Origin: Rhodobacteraceae bacterium HTCC2083
GTDB lineage: Bacteria; Pseudomonadota; Alphaproteobacteria; Rhodobacterales; Rhodobacteraceae
NCBI GenBank assembly: GCA_000156115.1
Contig: DS995276.1
Coordinates: 1,501,523 to 1,565,522, forward strand
DNA length: 64,000 nt
Direction of reading: 5' to 3'
The position numbers were made by a program, and so were the translations under genes. Below the pieces are notes generated by a model. It worked only from the letters and a program-made list of their open reading frames with translations, was not told the DNA's origin and did no database searches. This document shows, one piece after another, positions 28,849 to 38,101 of this stretch (positions are counted from its first letter, which is position 1; each line of letters opens with the position of its first letter).

Positions 28849-29967
28849 TTAAACGCGCATCGGCATGACGACGTAGACAGCGCTCGTGTCATTGCCTTCA
28901 CGCATGAGAGTTGGATCGCCGGAAGAGTTAAAGAGGAATACTGCGTTCTCACGATCCACTTGGCTTGCAATTTCGAGCAAGTACTTGGCGTTGAAGCCAA
29001 TTTCAAGACGCTCATCACCGTATGCGACGGCCAATTCTTCTTCCGCAGCACCGCTATCAGGGGCGTTAACGGAAAGCACCAAACGGTCCTCATCAAGCGA
29101 GAGTTTCACGGCACGTGAGCGCTCAGATGAAACAGTCGCGACGCGGTCCACAGCTTTGGCAAAATCAGCGGCGTCAACTTCCAGCTTGCGCGTGTTTCCC
29201 TGTGGGATCACGCGCGTGTAATCGGGGAAGGTCCCGTCGATAACCTTGGAGGTTAGGGTGATTTCAGGCGTGGCAAAACGTACCTTGGTTTCCGATACAG
29301 AAACGGCGATTTGCATGTCGTCTTCATCCAGAAGCTTGCGAAGTTCCCCAACAGTTTTGCGCGGTACGATTACGCCAGGCATTTCGGATGCGTTTTCTGG
29401 CAGGTCAGCATCAATGCGCGCAAGACGGTGGCCGTCGGTGGCAACGCAGCGCAAAACCTTGCCGCCTTCCGCATCAGAGATGTGCATATAGACGCCGTTG
29501 AGATAATAGCGCGTTTCCTCAGTCGAGATTGCAAACTTTGATTTATCGAACAAGCGGCGTAAAACGCTGGCTTGTGCTGAGAAATTTGCGGAGTACTCGG
29601 AGGTTGCCATCACGGGGAAGTCTTCCTTTGGCAAGGTTGCCAAGGAGAAGTTCGAACGACCCGCTTCAATCGTCAGACGGCCGGAGGTGCCATCGTCGGT
29701 CAATGTAACTTGCGCGCCATCGGGTAATTTGCGCACGATTTCGTTCAAAGTGGTTGCAGAAACTGTGGTCGCGCCTGCGCGCTCGACCATGGCTTCAACC
29801 TTGTCGACGACTTCGATATCGAGGTCCGTTGCGCGGAAACGTACGTCGTTGCCTTCCGCTTCGATCAGCACGTTTGCGAGAATTGGAATTGTGTTGCGGC
29901 GCTCCACCACGGATTGGGCGTGCGAGACGGCTTTTAGCAGCGTTGCGCGTTCGATGCTGATTTTCAT
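28849..29967 (-). CDS. dnaN: DNA polymerase III beta subunit (sliding clamp)
   Basis: The start is placed at ATG 29967 (MKISIERATLLKAVSH), which gives the standard 372 residues; the frame from 30003 adds 12 residues not found in clamps. Typical segments include TIPILANVLIEA, FRATDLDIEV, VSATTLNEIVRKLP, DGHRLARIDA and the C-terminal YVVMPMRV. The protein forms the processivity ring for replication. It lies between dnaA and recF in the conserved order. Confidence 0.96.
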   Translation of the reverse strand: MKISIERATLLKAVSHAQSVVERRNTIPILANVLIEAEGNDVRFRATDLDIEVVDKVEAMVERAGATTVSATTLNEIVRKLPDGAQVTLTDDGTSGRLTIEAGRSNFSLATLPKEDFPVMATSEYSANFSAQASVLRRLFDKSKFAISTEETRYYLNGVYMHISDAEGGKVLRCVATDGHRLARIDADLPENASEMPGVIVPRKTVGELRKLLDEDDMQIAVSVSETKVRFATPEITLTSKVIDGTFPDYTRVIPQGNTRKLEVDAADFAKAVDRVATVSSERSRAVKLSLDEDRLVLSVNAPDSGAAEEELAVAYGDERLEIGFNAKYLLEIASQVDRENAVFLFNSSGDPTLMREGNDTSAVYVVMPMRV

Positions 29968-30022
29968 TTGTCTCGCTCCTAGAAAGACTTGTCGGAACGA
30001 CAAATTACCTGAAACGGTGCAT

Positions 30023-30054
30023 CCCTCAAGCCCTTTCTATCAAAGGCGCGAGGG
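30023..30054 (-). terminator. Hairpin between dnaA and dnaN
   Basis: On the minus strand CCCTC and GAGGG flank an inner GCCTTT/AAAGGGC-type stem with a short AT-rich loop. No T-run follows on the transcribed strand, so this is a candidate attenuator or processing hairpin within the dnaA-dnaN gap of about 100 bases rather than a proven terminator. Confidence 0.35.
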
Positions 30055-30071
30055 TTTGTTAGGACAGTTGC

Positions 30072-31448
30072 CTATTCTTCAAGCGCGCGGCGCAGCATTT
30101 CGATGTCTTCCGCGATCTGGCCGTCTTGAACTTTCAGCTCTTCAATGCGCTTCACGCCGTGCATGACCGTCGTGTGATCGCGGCCACCAAAGCGACGCCC
30201 GATTTCTGGTAGAGAGCGGCTAGTCAGCTGCTTGCATAGATACATCGCCACCTGACGCGGGCGCGCAAAGTTACGCACGCGCTTGGGGCCGATGAGCTCC
30301 GATAAGCGGATATTGTAGTGCTCTGACACGCGACGCTGGATTTCTTCGACGGTGATTTTACGCTCGGACGCGCGCAGCACGTCGGAGAGACAATCGACCG
30401 TGAGATCCATAGTGATTTCGCGACCCACAAGAGAGGCGAAGGCAAAGAGACGGGTCAGTGCGCCTTCAAGTACGCGGACATTGGTGCTGATGCGGTGCGC
30501 GAGAAATTCGATGATGCCTTCGTCGATATGCAGGCCTGGATACTGCGCTTTTTGAATTTCGACTTTCGACTGAAGAATGCCAAGGCGCAGTTCGTAATCC
30601 GTAGGATGAAGGTCAACAACAAGACCACACTGAAGGCGCGATTTGATGCGATCCTCAAGCCCTTTGATTTCACCGGGCGCGCGATCTGCAGAGATGATAA
30701 TTTGTTTGTTTTGATCCACGAGCGCGTTGAATGTGTGGAAAAATTCTTCCTGCGTGCTGTCTTTGCCACCAATGAATTGAACGTCGTCAACCATCAACAC
30801 ATCGACCGCGCGAAAGAGGCTTTTGAAGTCCATCATTTTGCGTTCACGCAGGGCTTGTACAAAGCGGTACATGAATTGTTCAGCAGAGAGATAAAGAACC
30901 TTAAGATCAGGACGCGAAGATTGAAGTTCATGCGCGATTGCATGCATTAGGTGCGTCTTGCCAAGGCCAACACCACCATAAAGAAACAGCGGGTTGAACG
31001 TAACTGGGCCACCTTCTGCGACACGGCGCGCAGCAGCATGCGCAAGTTCATTCGGTTTGCCGACGACAAATGTGTCGAAGGTAAATCGCTTGTCGAGCGG
31101 TGCACCTGCGAGGGCGTCAGGAAAATTGGAGGATTTTTGCGCAGGCGCATGAGTGTCTGGTTTAGGAGCGACCGCGGCGTGTTGCTTACTGGTATCCGCA
31201 TGGTTGGCTTTGAGCACAGCAAAGTGGACGCGCTGAATATCGTGGCCGGCCTGTTGCGCCTGATATACGATCATATCGCCGAAGTTCTGCGACACATAGT
31301 TCCCAAGAAAATTCGTTGGGACGCTAAAGCTTGCCACGCCACTCTTCGCGCCGATGAACGACAAAGGGCCAATCCAGTTGGTGTAGTTGTTCTTTCCCAC
31401 GGATGCCCGAAGAATATCTTGTAATCGTCCCCAGTCATCGAGCGTCAT
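30072..31448 (-). CDS. dnaA: Chromosomal replication initiator DnaA
   Basis: The start at ATG 31448 gives MTLDDWGRLQDIL, with GGAAAG a few bases upstream; the longer frame from 31505 is not DnaA-like. The 458-residue protein shows domain I (NYTNWIGPLSF), a variable linker, the AAA+ core with YGGVGLGKTHLMHAIAHEL, Walker B VLMVDDVQFI, and the DNA-binding domain IV with GRRFGGRDHTTVMHGVKRIEEL. DnaA opens oriC and also acts as a transcription factor. It heads the dnaA-dnaN-recF-gyrB cluster; rpsT lies upstream. Confidence 0.96.
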   Translation of the reverse strand: MTLDDWGRLQDILRASVGKNNYTNWIGPLSFIGAKSGVASFSVPTNFLGNYVSQNFGDMIVYQAQQAGHDIQRVHFAVLKANHADTSKQHAAVAPKPDTHAPAQKSSNFPDALAGAPLDKRFTFDTFVVGKPNELAHAAARRVAEGGPVTFNPLFLYGGVGLGKTHLMHAIAHELQSSRPDLKVLYLSAEQFMYRFVQALRERKMMDFKSLFRAVDVLMVDDVQFIGGKDSTQEEFFHTFNALVDQNKQIIISADRAPGEIKGLEDRIKSRLQCGLVVDLHPTDYELRLGILQSKVEIQKAQYPGLHIDEGIIEFLAHRISTNVRVLEGALTRLFAFASLVGREITMDLTVDCLSDVLRASERKITVEEIQRRVSEHYNIRLSELIGPKRVRNFARPRQVAMYLCKQLTSRSLPEIGRRFGGRDHTTVMHGVKRIEELKVQDGQIAEDIEMLRRALEE

Positions 31449-31706
31449 ATGTGTTCTTTCTTTCCCAACCTTCTTTCGCAGCTTTCTGTCGGCGAGCAGC
31501 ACCACAGAAAGTCATGTCGGTTTCACATAGCTTCGGAAAGCCTTACAAAACTCGAATGCGCAGCATATCGGCGGGTCCCCCAATCCACCTACTTATGCTT
31601 TGCGTGACGTGCCAGAGATTTAAGGAAGTTTGGTGAACCCAGTGCGAGACCATACTTTGGGTCCCAACGCTGCTTCGCCCCACTCCGAGATTTCTCGGGC
31701 CGACAT

Positions 31707-31893
31707 GAATCGCTATGCATAACTAGCAAGTCGTTGTGCGGCACGGCAACTTATCTATTAACTTGACTCATTGAATGGTCGAAAAGAATCTCTTTTCGTA
31801 GGCAAATGCAACAGATCGAATTGAAAATGCAGCTGTGCAAATGGAGTCATATTGACTGACTGACTGAATTTTTCCAAAACCCTGCGGAGAATC
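31707..31893. promoter_or_regulatory. Cluster of five GANTC (CcrM) sites in the dnaA upstream region
   Basis: The 533-base gap between dnaA and rpsT has no gene. It holds five GANTC motifs: 31707-31711, 31765-31769, 31786-31790, 31844-31848 and 31889-31893. By chance fewer than one would be expected in 187 bases. GANTC is the CcrM methylation target in alphaproteobacteria, and dnaA promoters in this class can be methylation-sensitive. Loose DnaA-box-like words (such as TTATCTATT near 31751) are present, but no convincing run of boxes, so I do not call an origin. Confidence 0.5.
31780..31798. repeat. Perfect palindrome in the dnaA upstream region
   Basis: CGAAAAGA and TCTTTTCG flank a 3-base centre, forming a perfect 8-bp inverted repeat that contains one of the GANTC sites. 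No T-tract follows, so it looks like a protein-binding site rather than a terminator. A short TGAC tandem repeat lies nearby at 31853-31864. Confidence 0.45.
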
Positions 31894-31916
31894 GGCCAGA
31901 TGGCCGTAGAAACGAC

Positions 31917-31946
31917 AAAAGCGCCAACCCATGACAGGTGGCGCTT
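31917..31946 (-). terminator. Terminator downstream of rpsT
   Basis: On the minus strand an AAGCGCCA/TGGCGCTT stem closes over a 12-base loop and is followed by TTTTG. It lies about 35 bases after the rpsT stop. Confidence 0.75.
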
Positions 31947-31981
31947 AGATCATTTTGTAAGACTAGCGTTTGACGCTGCGC

Positions 31982-32245
31982 TTAGCCGATCGCTTTGACG
32001 CGAGCAGAGAGGCGGGACATTTTGCGCGCCACTGTGTTCTTGTGATAAACACCCTTGGTCACGCCACGCATGATTTCAGGCTGCGCATCACGGAGAGCAG
32101 CGGAAGCCGCGTCTTTGTCACCGGATGTAATCGCCTCTTCTACTTTACGTAGAAAAGTACGGATGCGCGAGCGACGCGCTTTGTTTACTTGAAAACGTGC
32201 TTCGTTCTGACGAGCGCGCTTCTTTGCTTGAGGCGTATTAGCCAT
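31982..32245 (-). CDS. rpsT: 30S ribosomal protein S20
   Basis: The 87-residue, very basic protein starts [15 protein letters not shown] and ends LSARVKAIG, the standard S20 sequence. It binds 16S rRNA early in 30S assembly. Its position next to dnaA is typical of Rhodobacteraceae. A hairpin terminator follows. Confidence 0.97.
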   Translation of the reverse strand: MANTPQAKKRARQNEARFQVNKARRSRIRTFLRKVEEAITSGDKDAASAALRDAQPEIMRGVTKGVYHKNTVARKMSRLSARVKAIG

Positions 32246-32342
32246 ATATCATCGTCCCACTGTTTGGGTTCGGTTTCATCTTGAATTCGGGTCTTTAGGG
32301 CCGACTCAGCTTTGTGTCAACAGGCCCCAAGGTCTTGGTTGA

Positions 32343-33119
32343 TTATTTGTCACGAAATTGCGCTTGGCGCTTCTCTAGGAAGGCGGCCATTCCCTCTTTT
32401 TGATCTTCAGTCGCGAAGAGGGAATGGAACAAACGACGCTCAAACAGAATACCTTCGCTGAGGGTGGTTTCATAGCTGCGATTCACAGCTTCTTTGACGG
32501 CCATAGAAGTCAAAACAGACTTTTCTGCGATCTTCTGAGCAGCTCCAAGCGCTTCTTCCTTGAGCTTTTTCGCAGGAACAACACGGCTCACAAGTCCGCT
32601 GCGTTCGGCTTCTTCTGCATCCATGAAGCGACCTGTGAGGTGCATATCCATCGACTTGGACTTGCCCACAAACCGCGTCAGACGCTGTGTGCCGCCGATT
32701 CCTGCCACAACACCAAGGTTGATTTCAGGCTGACCGAACTTTGCAGTGTCGGCCGCGATGATGAAATCGCACATCATTGCCAATTCACAGCCGCCGCCAA
32801 GCGCATAACCTGCAACAGCCGCAATGATCGGCTTGCGAGTCGCGCGCACTGTGTCGCCTTCGTCTGCAAAGAAATTGGACATAAACATATCAACAAACGT
32901 CTTTTCAGACATTTCCTTGATATCTGCACCAGCAGCAAAAGCCTTATCAGAGCCGGTCAACACGATGCAGCGCACCTTGTCATTTTTGTCGGCATCCAAA
33001 AGTGCTGTGCTCAGCTCGCTCAAGACTTGTGAATTCAAAGCATTCATCGCCTCGGGGCGATTGATGCGAATGAGGGCGACGTGATCCTCGATGTCGACGA
33101 TCAGCGTTTCATAGGCCAT
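32343..33119 (-). CDS. Enoyl-CoA hydratase (crotonase family)
   Basis: The 258-residue protein hydrates 2-enoyl-CoA to 3-hydroxyacyl-CoA in fatty-acid degradation. It shows the oxyanion-hole segments [10 protein letters not shown] and [15 protein letters not shown] and the catalytic region [22 protein letters not shown] with the Glu in the expected place; the second crotonase Glu lies in the same area. It is a single gene between rpsT and mutM. Which acyl chain it prefers cannot be read from the sequence. Confidence 0.9.
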   Translation of the reverse strand: MAYETLIVDIEDHVALIRINRPEAMNALNSQVLSELSTALLDADKNDKVRCIVLTGSDKAFAAGADIKEMSEKTFVDMFMSNFFADEGDTVRATRKPIIAAVAGYALGGGCELAMMCDFIIAADTAKFGQPEINLGVVAGIGGTQRLTRFVGKSKSMDMHLTGRFMDAEEAERSGLVSRVVPAKKLKEEALGAAQKIAEKSVLTSMAVKEAVNRSYETTLSEGILFERRLFHSLFATEDQKEGMAAFLEKRQAQFRDK

Positions 33120-33183
33120 GTGTTTCGCTCACTGTTGTTGCACTCAGGCCTGATTGATTACCATGTGCGCGGCGCGTTTCAAG

Positions 33184-34035
33184 CTATCTTTGACAGGAGG
33201 GGCAATAGAAACTCGAGCGACCCGACTGCACAATACGCTTGATCGTGTTACCGCAATCGACGGTTTTACATGGTTCCCCTTCGCGCCCGTAGACGTCAAA
33301 GCTGTGTTGGAAATAGCCTAGATCGCCGCTGGCTTGGCGAAAGTCCTTAAGAGAGGATCCACCTGCCTTGATCGCATCACTCAGCACTTGTCTTATAATC
33401 GGAACGAGGCTGGCGACACGAGGTTTGGAAATCTTGTTTGCTTTGCGGCTTGGCGCGATGTGCGCACGGTAAAGCGTTTCACATACATAGATATTTCCTA
33501 AGCCCGCGACGACGCTTTGATCCAAAAGCGCAGTTTTGATCGGGCTACCTTTGGTTTTGAGCACCTCGATCAAATACGCCTCATCAAAATTATTCCCGAG
33601 CGGTTCAGGCCCGATTGACGACAAAAGCTTGTGGCTGTCAGCGGTCTTTGTGTCGAGCAAATCCATCGCGCCGAAGCGGCGGGGATCGTTGAACGTCACA
33701 CGCGCGCCATTTTCCATATGAAAGACCACATGATCATGTTTTTCAGCAGGTGGGTGATCATGGGTGAACTGGCCAATCTTCGCGCCAGAAATCAACATCC
33801 GCCCCGACATCCCCAAATGGATCAAAAGCGATTCGCCGGTATCGAGGTCTGCGAGAATGTATTTGGACCGTCTGCGCAAACGCTCAATCTTTGCCCCTGT
33901 CAGACGCTCGCTCATCTGATCGGGAAAGGGCCAGCGCAGATTGGGCCGATTCACATCAGCTTTTGCGATACGAGTGCTCTCCATGACGGGGGCAAGACCG
34001 CGCCGCACAGTTTCGACCTCAGGTAGTTCCGGCAT
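33184..34035 (-). CDS. mutM: Formamidopyrimidine-DNA glycosylase
   Basis: MutM excises 8-oxoguanine and formamidopyrimidines. The start at 34035 is required because the protein must begin [14 protein letters not shown] with the catalytic Pro2 and Glu3. Also visible are the helix-two-turn-helix part ([17 protein letters not shown]) and the C-terminal zinc finger with CKTVDC and FYCPSC. Length 283 is normal. It diverges from ubiE with about 100 bases between the starts. Confidence 0.96.
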   Translation of the reverse strand: MPELPEVETVRRGLAPVMESTRIAKADVNRPNLRWPFPDQMSERLTGAKIERLRRRSKYILADLDTGESLLIHLGMSGRMLISGAKIGQFTHDHPPAEKHDHVVFHMENGARVTFNDPRRFGAMDLLDTKTADSHKLLSSIGPEPLGNNFDEAYLIEVLKTKGSPIKTALLDQSVVAGLGNIYVCETLYRAHIAPSRKANKISKPRVASLVPIIRQVLSDAIKAGGSSLKDFRQASGDLGYFQHSFDVYGREGEPCKTVDCGNTIKRIVQSGRSSFYCPSCQR

Positions 34036-34135
34036 TCTACATCCCATTCCATTGCAGTGAGCGAGCCAAAAGGGCGCATTGTATCGTGTGTGCAGCGCTC
34101 TATAACCAAGGTCAAATAAAAGGATGGGCGTTTTC

Positions 34136-34888
34136 ATGAGCGATCAGATTTCTGAGACCACACATTTCGGCTTTCAAACAGTACCTGAGACCGAAAAAGC
34201 AGGGCGCGTGCAAGGCGTATTCAACTCTGTGGCGTCCAAATACGACATCATGAACGACGTTATGTCGATGGGCATTCACCGCGTTTGGAAAGATGCGATG
34301 ATGGATTGGCTTGCACCCCGCGCAGGTCAGAAGTTGCTCGATGTGGCAGGTGGGACTGGTGATATTTCATTCCGCTTTTTGAAACGCGCAGGTAGTGGGC
34401 ATGCGACTGTGCTTGATCTGACAGAACCCATGTTGATTGAGGGTCGTAAGCGCGCTGAAGCTGGCGCGATGATCGATTCGCTTGATTGGGTTGTTGGTGA
34501 TGCGATGGCGCTGCCGTTTGAGGACAACAGTTTCGATGTTTACACTATTAGTTTTGGCATTCGAAATGTGACCCGTCCTCAAGAAGCGTTGAACGAAGCA
34601 TTTCGCGTTTTGCGCCCTGGAGGTCGCTTGATGGTTTTAGAGTTTTCGCAAATTCCAAACCCTGCGATGCAATGGGCGTATGATCGCTACTCCTTCAACG
34701 TGATCCCGCCTATGGGAAAATTGATCGCGAACGACTCGGACAGTTATCAATACCTTGTTGAGTCAATTCGCAAGTTTCCTGATCAGGATACTTTCCTTGA
34801 TATGGTGAAAAAGGTAGGCTTCGAAAATGCAAAGTACCGCAATCTGACGATGGGTATTGCGGCGCTCCATTCCGGTTGGAAAATCTAG
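34136..34888 (+). CDS. ubiE: Demethylmenaquinone/2-polyprenyl-benzoquinol methyltransferase
   Basis: UbiE carries out the C-methylation of the ubiquinone ring. The start at ATG 34136 is preferred because AAAGGATGG sits eight bases before it; ATG 34124 falls inside that ribosome-binding site. The 250-residue SAM methyltransferase has [35 protein letters not shown] and the final ALHSGWKI. It is followed after 3 bases by ubiB, a common alphaproteobacterial ubiE-ubiB operon. Confidence 0.95.
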   Translation: MSDQISETTHFGFQTVPETEKAGRVQGVFNSVASKYDIMNDVMSMGIHRVWKDAMMDWLAPRAGQKLLDVAGGTGDISFRFLKRAGSGHATVLDLTEPMLIEGRKRAEAGAMIDSLDWVVGDAMALPFEDNSFDVYTISFGIRNVTRPQEALNEAFRVLRPGGRLMVLEFSQIPNPAMQWAYDRYSFNVIPPMGKLIANDSDSYQYLVESIRKFPDQDTFLDMVKKVGFENAKYRNLTMGIAALHSGWKI

Positions 34889-34891
34889 CCC

Positions 34892-36427
34892 ATGCGCGGA
34901 CCGCATAATATTTGGCGCCTCGTTGTAACTGGTGCGACTTTGGAACGAACTGGTGCGATGGGTGTCGTGCTGGATGCGATGGACGCGCCGCGCCCTTTGC
35001 GTATTCTGGCGCGCACTTTGGGATGGCCGTTCAAATGGCTCGGTTACAAGGGCGATGTGAACATGCCGCCTGCACCGCGCGCGTTGACCGCACTTGGACC
35101 TGCCTACATTAAATTTGGTCAGGTATTGTCGACACGACCAGATGTGGTGGGTGATGAACTCGCGGTGCAAATGCGTGTTTTGCAGGACAAGCTCCCACCT
35201 TTCCCGATTGCGGTGGCGAAAGAAACTGTCGCGCAAGAATTGGGCTTGCCAGCAGAACAAGTGTTTTCTGAGTTTAGCGAACCTGTTGCTGCAGCTTCTA
35301 TCGCGCAAGTTCATCAGGCAAAGATTGCCGGCACGGACGAAATCGTTGCTGTAAAAGTGCTTAGACCCAGGATAGAAAAAGCGTTTCGCAAAGATATCGA
35401 CGCTTTTTATCTGGCCGCTAAAATGATCGAACTACTCTCACCTGCGTCGCGTCGTTTGCGTCCTATGGAGGTCATAACGCATTTCGAAGGTGTTGTTCTG
35501 GGAGAGCTGGATCTTCGTTTAGAAAGCTCTGCCGCGTCAGAATTTGCTGCCAATACAGGCGATGATGCGGGTTTTACTTTGCCTGCGGTAAAGTGGGATT
35601 TGTCGGCCCGTCGCGTGATGACGCTTGGCTGGGCAGATGGTGTCCCATTGGGTGACAATGATGCGATTGATGCTGCGGGTCATGACCGCGCTGTTCTGGC
35701 TGCGCGTGTTTTGGAATTGTTTTTGCAGCATGCGCTGCGTGATGGTTTTTTCCATGCGGACATGCATCAGGGCAACCTTAAGGTGGCTTCGAATGGCGAT
35801 ATTATCGCTTATGATTTCGGGATCATGGGTCATATCGATGAATATACGCGCCGGGTTTATGCCGAGATTTTGTTTGGGTTTATCCGCCGTGATTACAAAC
35901 GTGTCGCAGAAGTGCATTTTGAGGCGGGATATGTGCCTGCAGATCGCGATGTTGAAGAATTCGCCCGCGCTCTGCGGGCGGTGGGTGAACCCATCTTCGG
36001 AATGGATGCGACCCATATTTCGATGGGGCGTTTGTTGAACTACCTGTTCGATGTGACGGAACGCTTTGGGATGGAAACGCGCACTGAGCTAATTTTGTTG
36101 CAACGCACGATGGTTGTGGTTGAAGGCGTGGCGCGATCTTTGGATCCACATATGAACATTTGGCAGGTCGCGCGACCTGTAGTGGAAGAGTATATAAAAG
36201 GCAGCATTGGTCCGCTTGCAGTAGCGCGTGACCTATCGAAAACGGCGCAAGTTCTTGCGCGATTTGGCCCACGTTTACCTAGTTTGGTGGAAGCCGCGTT
36301 GATCAAGCAATCAGAACAACCCCCAACTTACGAACCAAGCAAAACAAGAAGCCGGAGCTTGTGGTTTGTAGCAGGTGGAATCGTGAGTGTTTTGGCATTT
36401 ATCGGCGTTCAAGCACTGCTGTCTTAA
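34892..36427 (+). CDS. ubiB: Ubiquinone biosynthesis protein UbiB (ABC1/ADCK family)
   Basis: The 511-residue protein has the atypical kinase-like fold: YIKFGQVLSTRPDVVG (KxGQ motif, near residue 70), ASIAQVHQAKI in the nucleotide-binding loop, FFHADMHQGNL and AYDFGIMGHI as the catalytic/metal regions, and a hydrophobic C-terminal helix (last 20 residues). UbiB is an ATPase that supports ubiquinone synthesis at the membrane. It is co-transcribed with ubiE. Its end overlaps by 4 bases the convergent flgD stop. Confidence 0.95.
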   Translation: MRGPHNIWRLVVTGATLERTGAMGVVLDAMDAPRPLRILARTLGWPFKWLGYKGDVNMPPAPRALTALGPAYIKFGQVLSTRPDVVGDELAVQMRVLQDKLPPFPIAVAKETVAQELGLPAEQVFSEFSEPVAAASIAQVHQAKIAGTDEIVAVKVLRPRIEKAFRKDIDAFYLAAKMIELLSPASRRLRPMEVITHFEGVVLGELDLRLESSAASEFAANTGDDAGFTLPAVKWDLSARRVMTLGWADGVPLGDNDAIDAAGHDRAVLAARVLELFLQHALRDGFFHADMHQGNLKVASNGDIIAYDFGIMGHIDEYTRRVYAEILFGFIRRDYKRVAEVHFEAGYVPADRDVEEFARALRAVGEPIFGMDATHISMGRLLNYLFDVTERFGMETRTELILLQRTMVVVEGVARSLDPHMNIWQVARPVVEEYIKGSIGPLAVARDLSKTAQVLARFGPRLPSLVEAALIKQSEQPPTYEPSKTRSRSLWFVAGGIVSVLAFIGVQALLS

Positions 36428-37098
36428 TCGGGACTGCGAAGTGCGGCTACGTCGCTCGGTGCGACAGAATTTCCGCCTTTGAGAATCAGCATAGCTTCGC
36501 CATCTTCAATGACGGCTTCACGCACTCTATTGTAGGCTTGAACGCTCTCAGTTGCGAGCAATGTTCCATTGTTGAATGATTCAACGCTGAAGGTGTAGGT
36601 GCCATGCGGGGCTTCCACACCGTTAGCGAAGTTACCATCCCAACTAAAGTCGGTGCCTGAGGCTGCGATGTTTTCTTGGGTCGTGATGCCTCCGGTCTCA
36701 TCACGTACAACTAATATGCGTTGATCTGCATCCTTACGATCGGGCGCAATGAGCTCGATGTCACTGCCATCGAAATAACCTTCATTTCCTGCGCGAACAT
36801 CCATGCCGACCCAATGACCCAAGGACTCAACTCCACCGCTAGCCATCGTGGCAGCTAGTGAGCTCAATAGATCATTTGTGCGCACCTGCTGCTCTACAGA
36901 TGAAAAGGTTGCCAACTGCACAGCGTAGTCTGCAGAATCTACGGGATTGAGCGGATCTTGATTTTCCATCTGAACGGTCAACATTTTTAGAAAAGTTTCA
37001 AAATCACTGCCTAATGCGGCGGTTTTCTGTGCTTGGTTCGTGTCGCGTTGGCCTGAGAATAGGGGTGGTGTTTGTAGTGTCGGAGTTGTGGCTTCCAT
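36424..37098 (-). CDS. flgD: Flagellar hook capping protein FlgD
   Basis: The 224-residue protein has the FlgD N-terminal signature FLKMLTVQMENQDPLNPVDSADYAVQLATFSSVEQQ in two adjoining stretches (about residues 35-72), followed by beta domains with YTFSVESFNNG. FlgD caps the growing hook. The reading frame is intact. It lies 4 bases downstream of the fliK remnant, so in the ancestral arrangement both were one operon. With fliK and flhA broken nearby, the gene is probably no longer useful, but it has not yet decayed. Confidence 0.92.
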   Translation of the reverse strand: MEATTPTLQTPPLFSGQRDTNQAQKTAALGSDFETFLKMLTVQMENQDPLNPVDSADYAVQLATFSSVEQQVRTNDLLSSLAATMASGGVESLGHWVGMDVRAGNEGYFDGSDIELIAPDRKDADQRILVVRDETGGITTQENIAASGTDFSWDGNFANGVEAPHGTYTFSVESFNNGTLLATESVQAYNRVREAVIEDGEAMLILKGGNSVAPSDVAALRSPD

Positions 37099-37102
37099 TG
37101 TT

Positions 37103-38101
37103 TCAGATCCTAATGTCTAATCCACCTGTCGTCGCGACAAGTTGAAGGGGTTTTTGGTCTTGCTTGGGGGGCAGCCCGTCATTGAGAGCATCGTTTTTCT
37201 CCGTGCTTTTTTGCTCCGTTGTATTGCCGTGCTGCTGTTCAAAATCAAATGAGAGGTTTTCAAAACCCATGTTTTTGAATTGAGATTGAAGGTGTTCAAT
37301 CTGACGCCGCATCAGATCTTGTGTTTCCAGTTTCTCGACAGCAAATGTGATTTGGGTCCCATTAACAGTTTGCTCCAATTTGATATTCAAACGTCCAAGG
37401 TCTTCTGGTGATAAAATGACGTCGATCTGGCCGCCCGAATCGCGCAGTGCAAGGACCGCATCCGAAATGACTTTAGAATTGTGTAGAGAAAAACGTCCAA
37501 CTGGCTGAGAAGTAGGATTCGAGGTTAAGGACGACACATGTACTGGTGCGACACGCGTCTCGCTGTTGGAGAACTCAGATGCATTTCTAGAAAATTCTAT
37601 TTCGCCAATTAGTGGATAGATCTCGCTTTCTGACATCATCCCCAGCGCGGATTGGTTCATGTTCAACGTGATTTTTTCGCTCGACTTGTTGTCGAGCACC
37701 TTTGCTGCGGCCGGTATAGGTGAGGGAGATCGGAGAACATCGTCTTTTTCAGAACGTTCCGCATGTCGTAACAAGCTCATTTCCAAACGAGTGAGCTGAT
37801 CGTTCGAAGAGTCTTCAAAAATTGGTAAAGAGTCTAATTTGGACATTGAAGACGTGACTAGCGGTGACGGGTCTTGGCCGCCTTTGGCTTCAAGCGGCGC
37901 TTTTGGACGAGGTGATGCACTTTGATCTCTCAAATAATTGGTTTTAGGCTGTGCAGTCGCGAGCGTTCTAGGAATAGATAAAACGCGTTGTCTGATTGGG
38001 ACTATTGCATATTTTTCCAACGGCTTAGTAGAAACTTTTTCGAAAGCACCAACCGAAGGAACCGCGGCATTGCCCAACATCCCAGGAGAAGTAGCCTCGA
38101 T
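37103..38101 (-). pseudogene. fliK: fliK, flagellar hook-length control protein, 5' end lost at IS junction
   Basis: The C-terminal FliK domain is clear: ILSPEDLGRLNIKLEQ, then a basic, Gln-rich end (LMRRQIEHLQSQFKNMGF). At least 325 residues remain. The frame stays open through ATG 38080 right up to the IS boundary at 38102, showing that translation originally began further upstream, in sequence that is no longer there. FliK measures hook length and switches export specificity. The N-terminal export and ruler part is thus missing or replaced by IS sequence. This is a truncated gene rather than a short natural version. Confidence 0.82.

Noticed and set aside
31449-31981. The dnaA-rpsT gap as the chromosomal origin
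   Set aside because: Only loose DnaA-box-like words are visible and there is no clear AT-rich unwinding element. In this class the origin is often elsewhere. GC-skew analysis of the genome would decide.
34036-34137. N-terminal extension of mutM beyond MPELPE
   Set aside because: The catalytic proline must be residue 2 after processing, so upstream codons are leader sequence shared with the ubiE promoter region.
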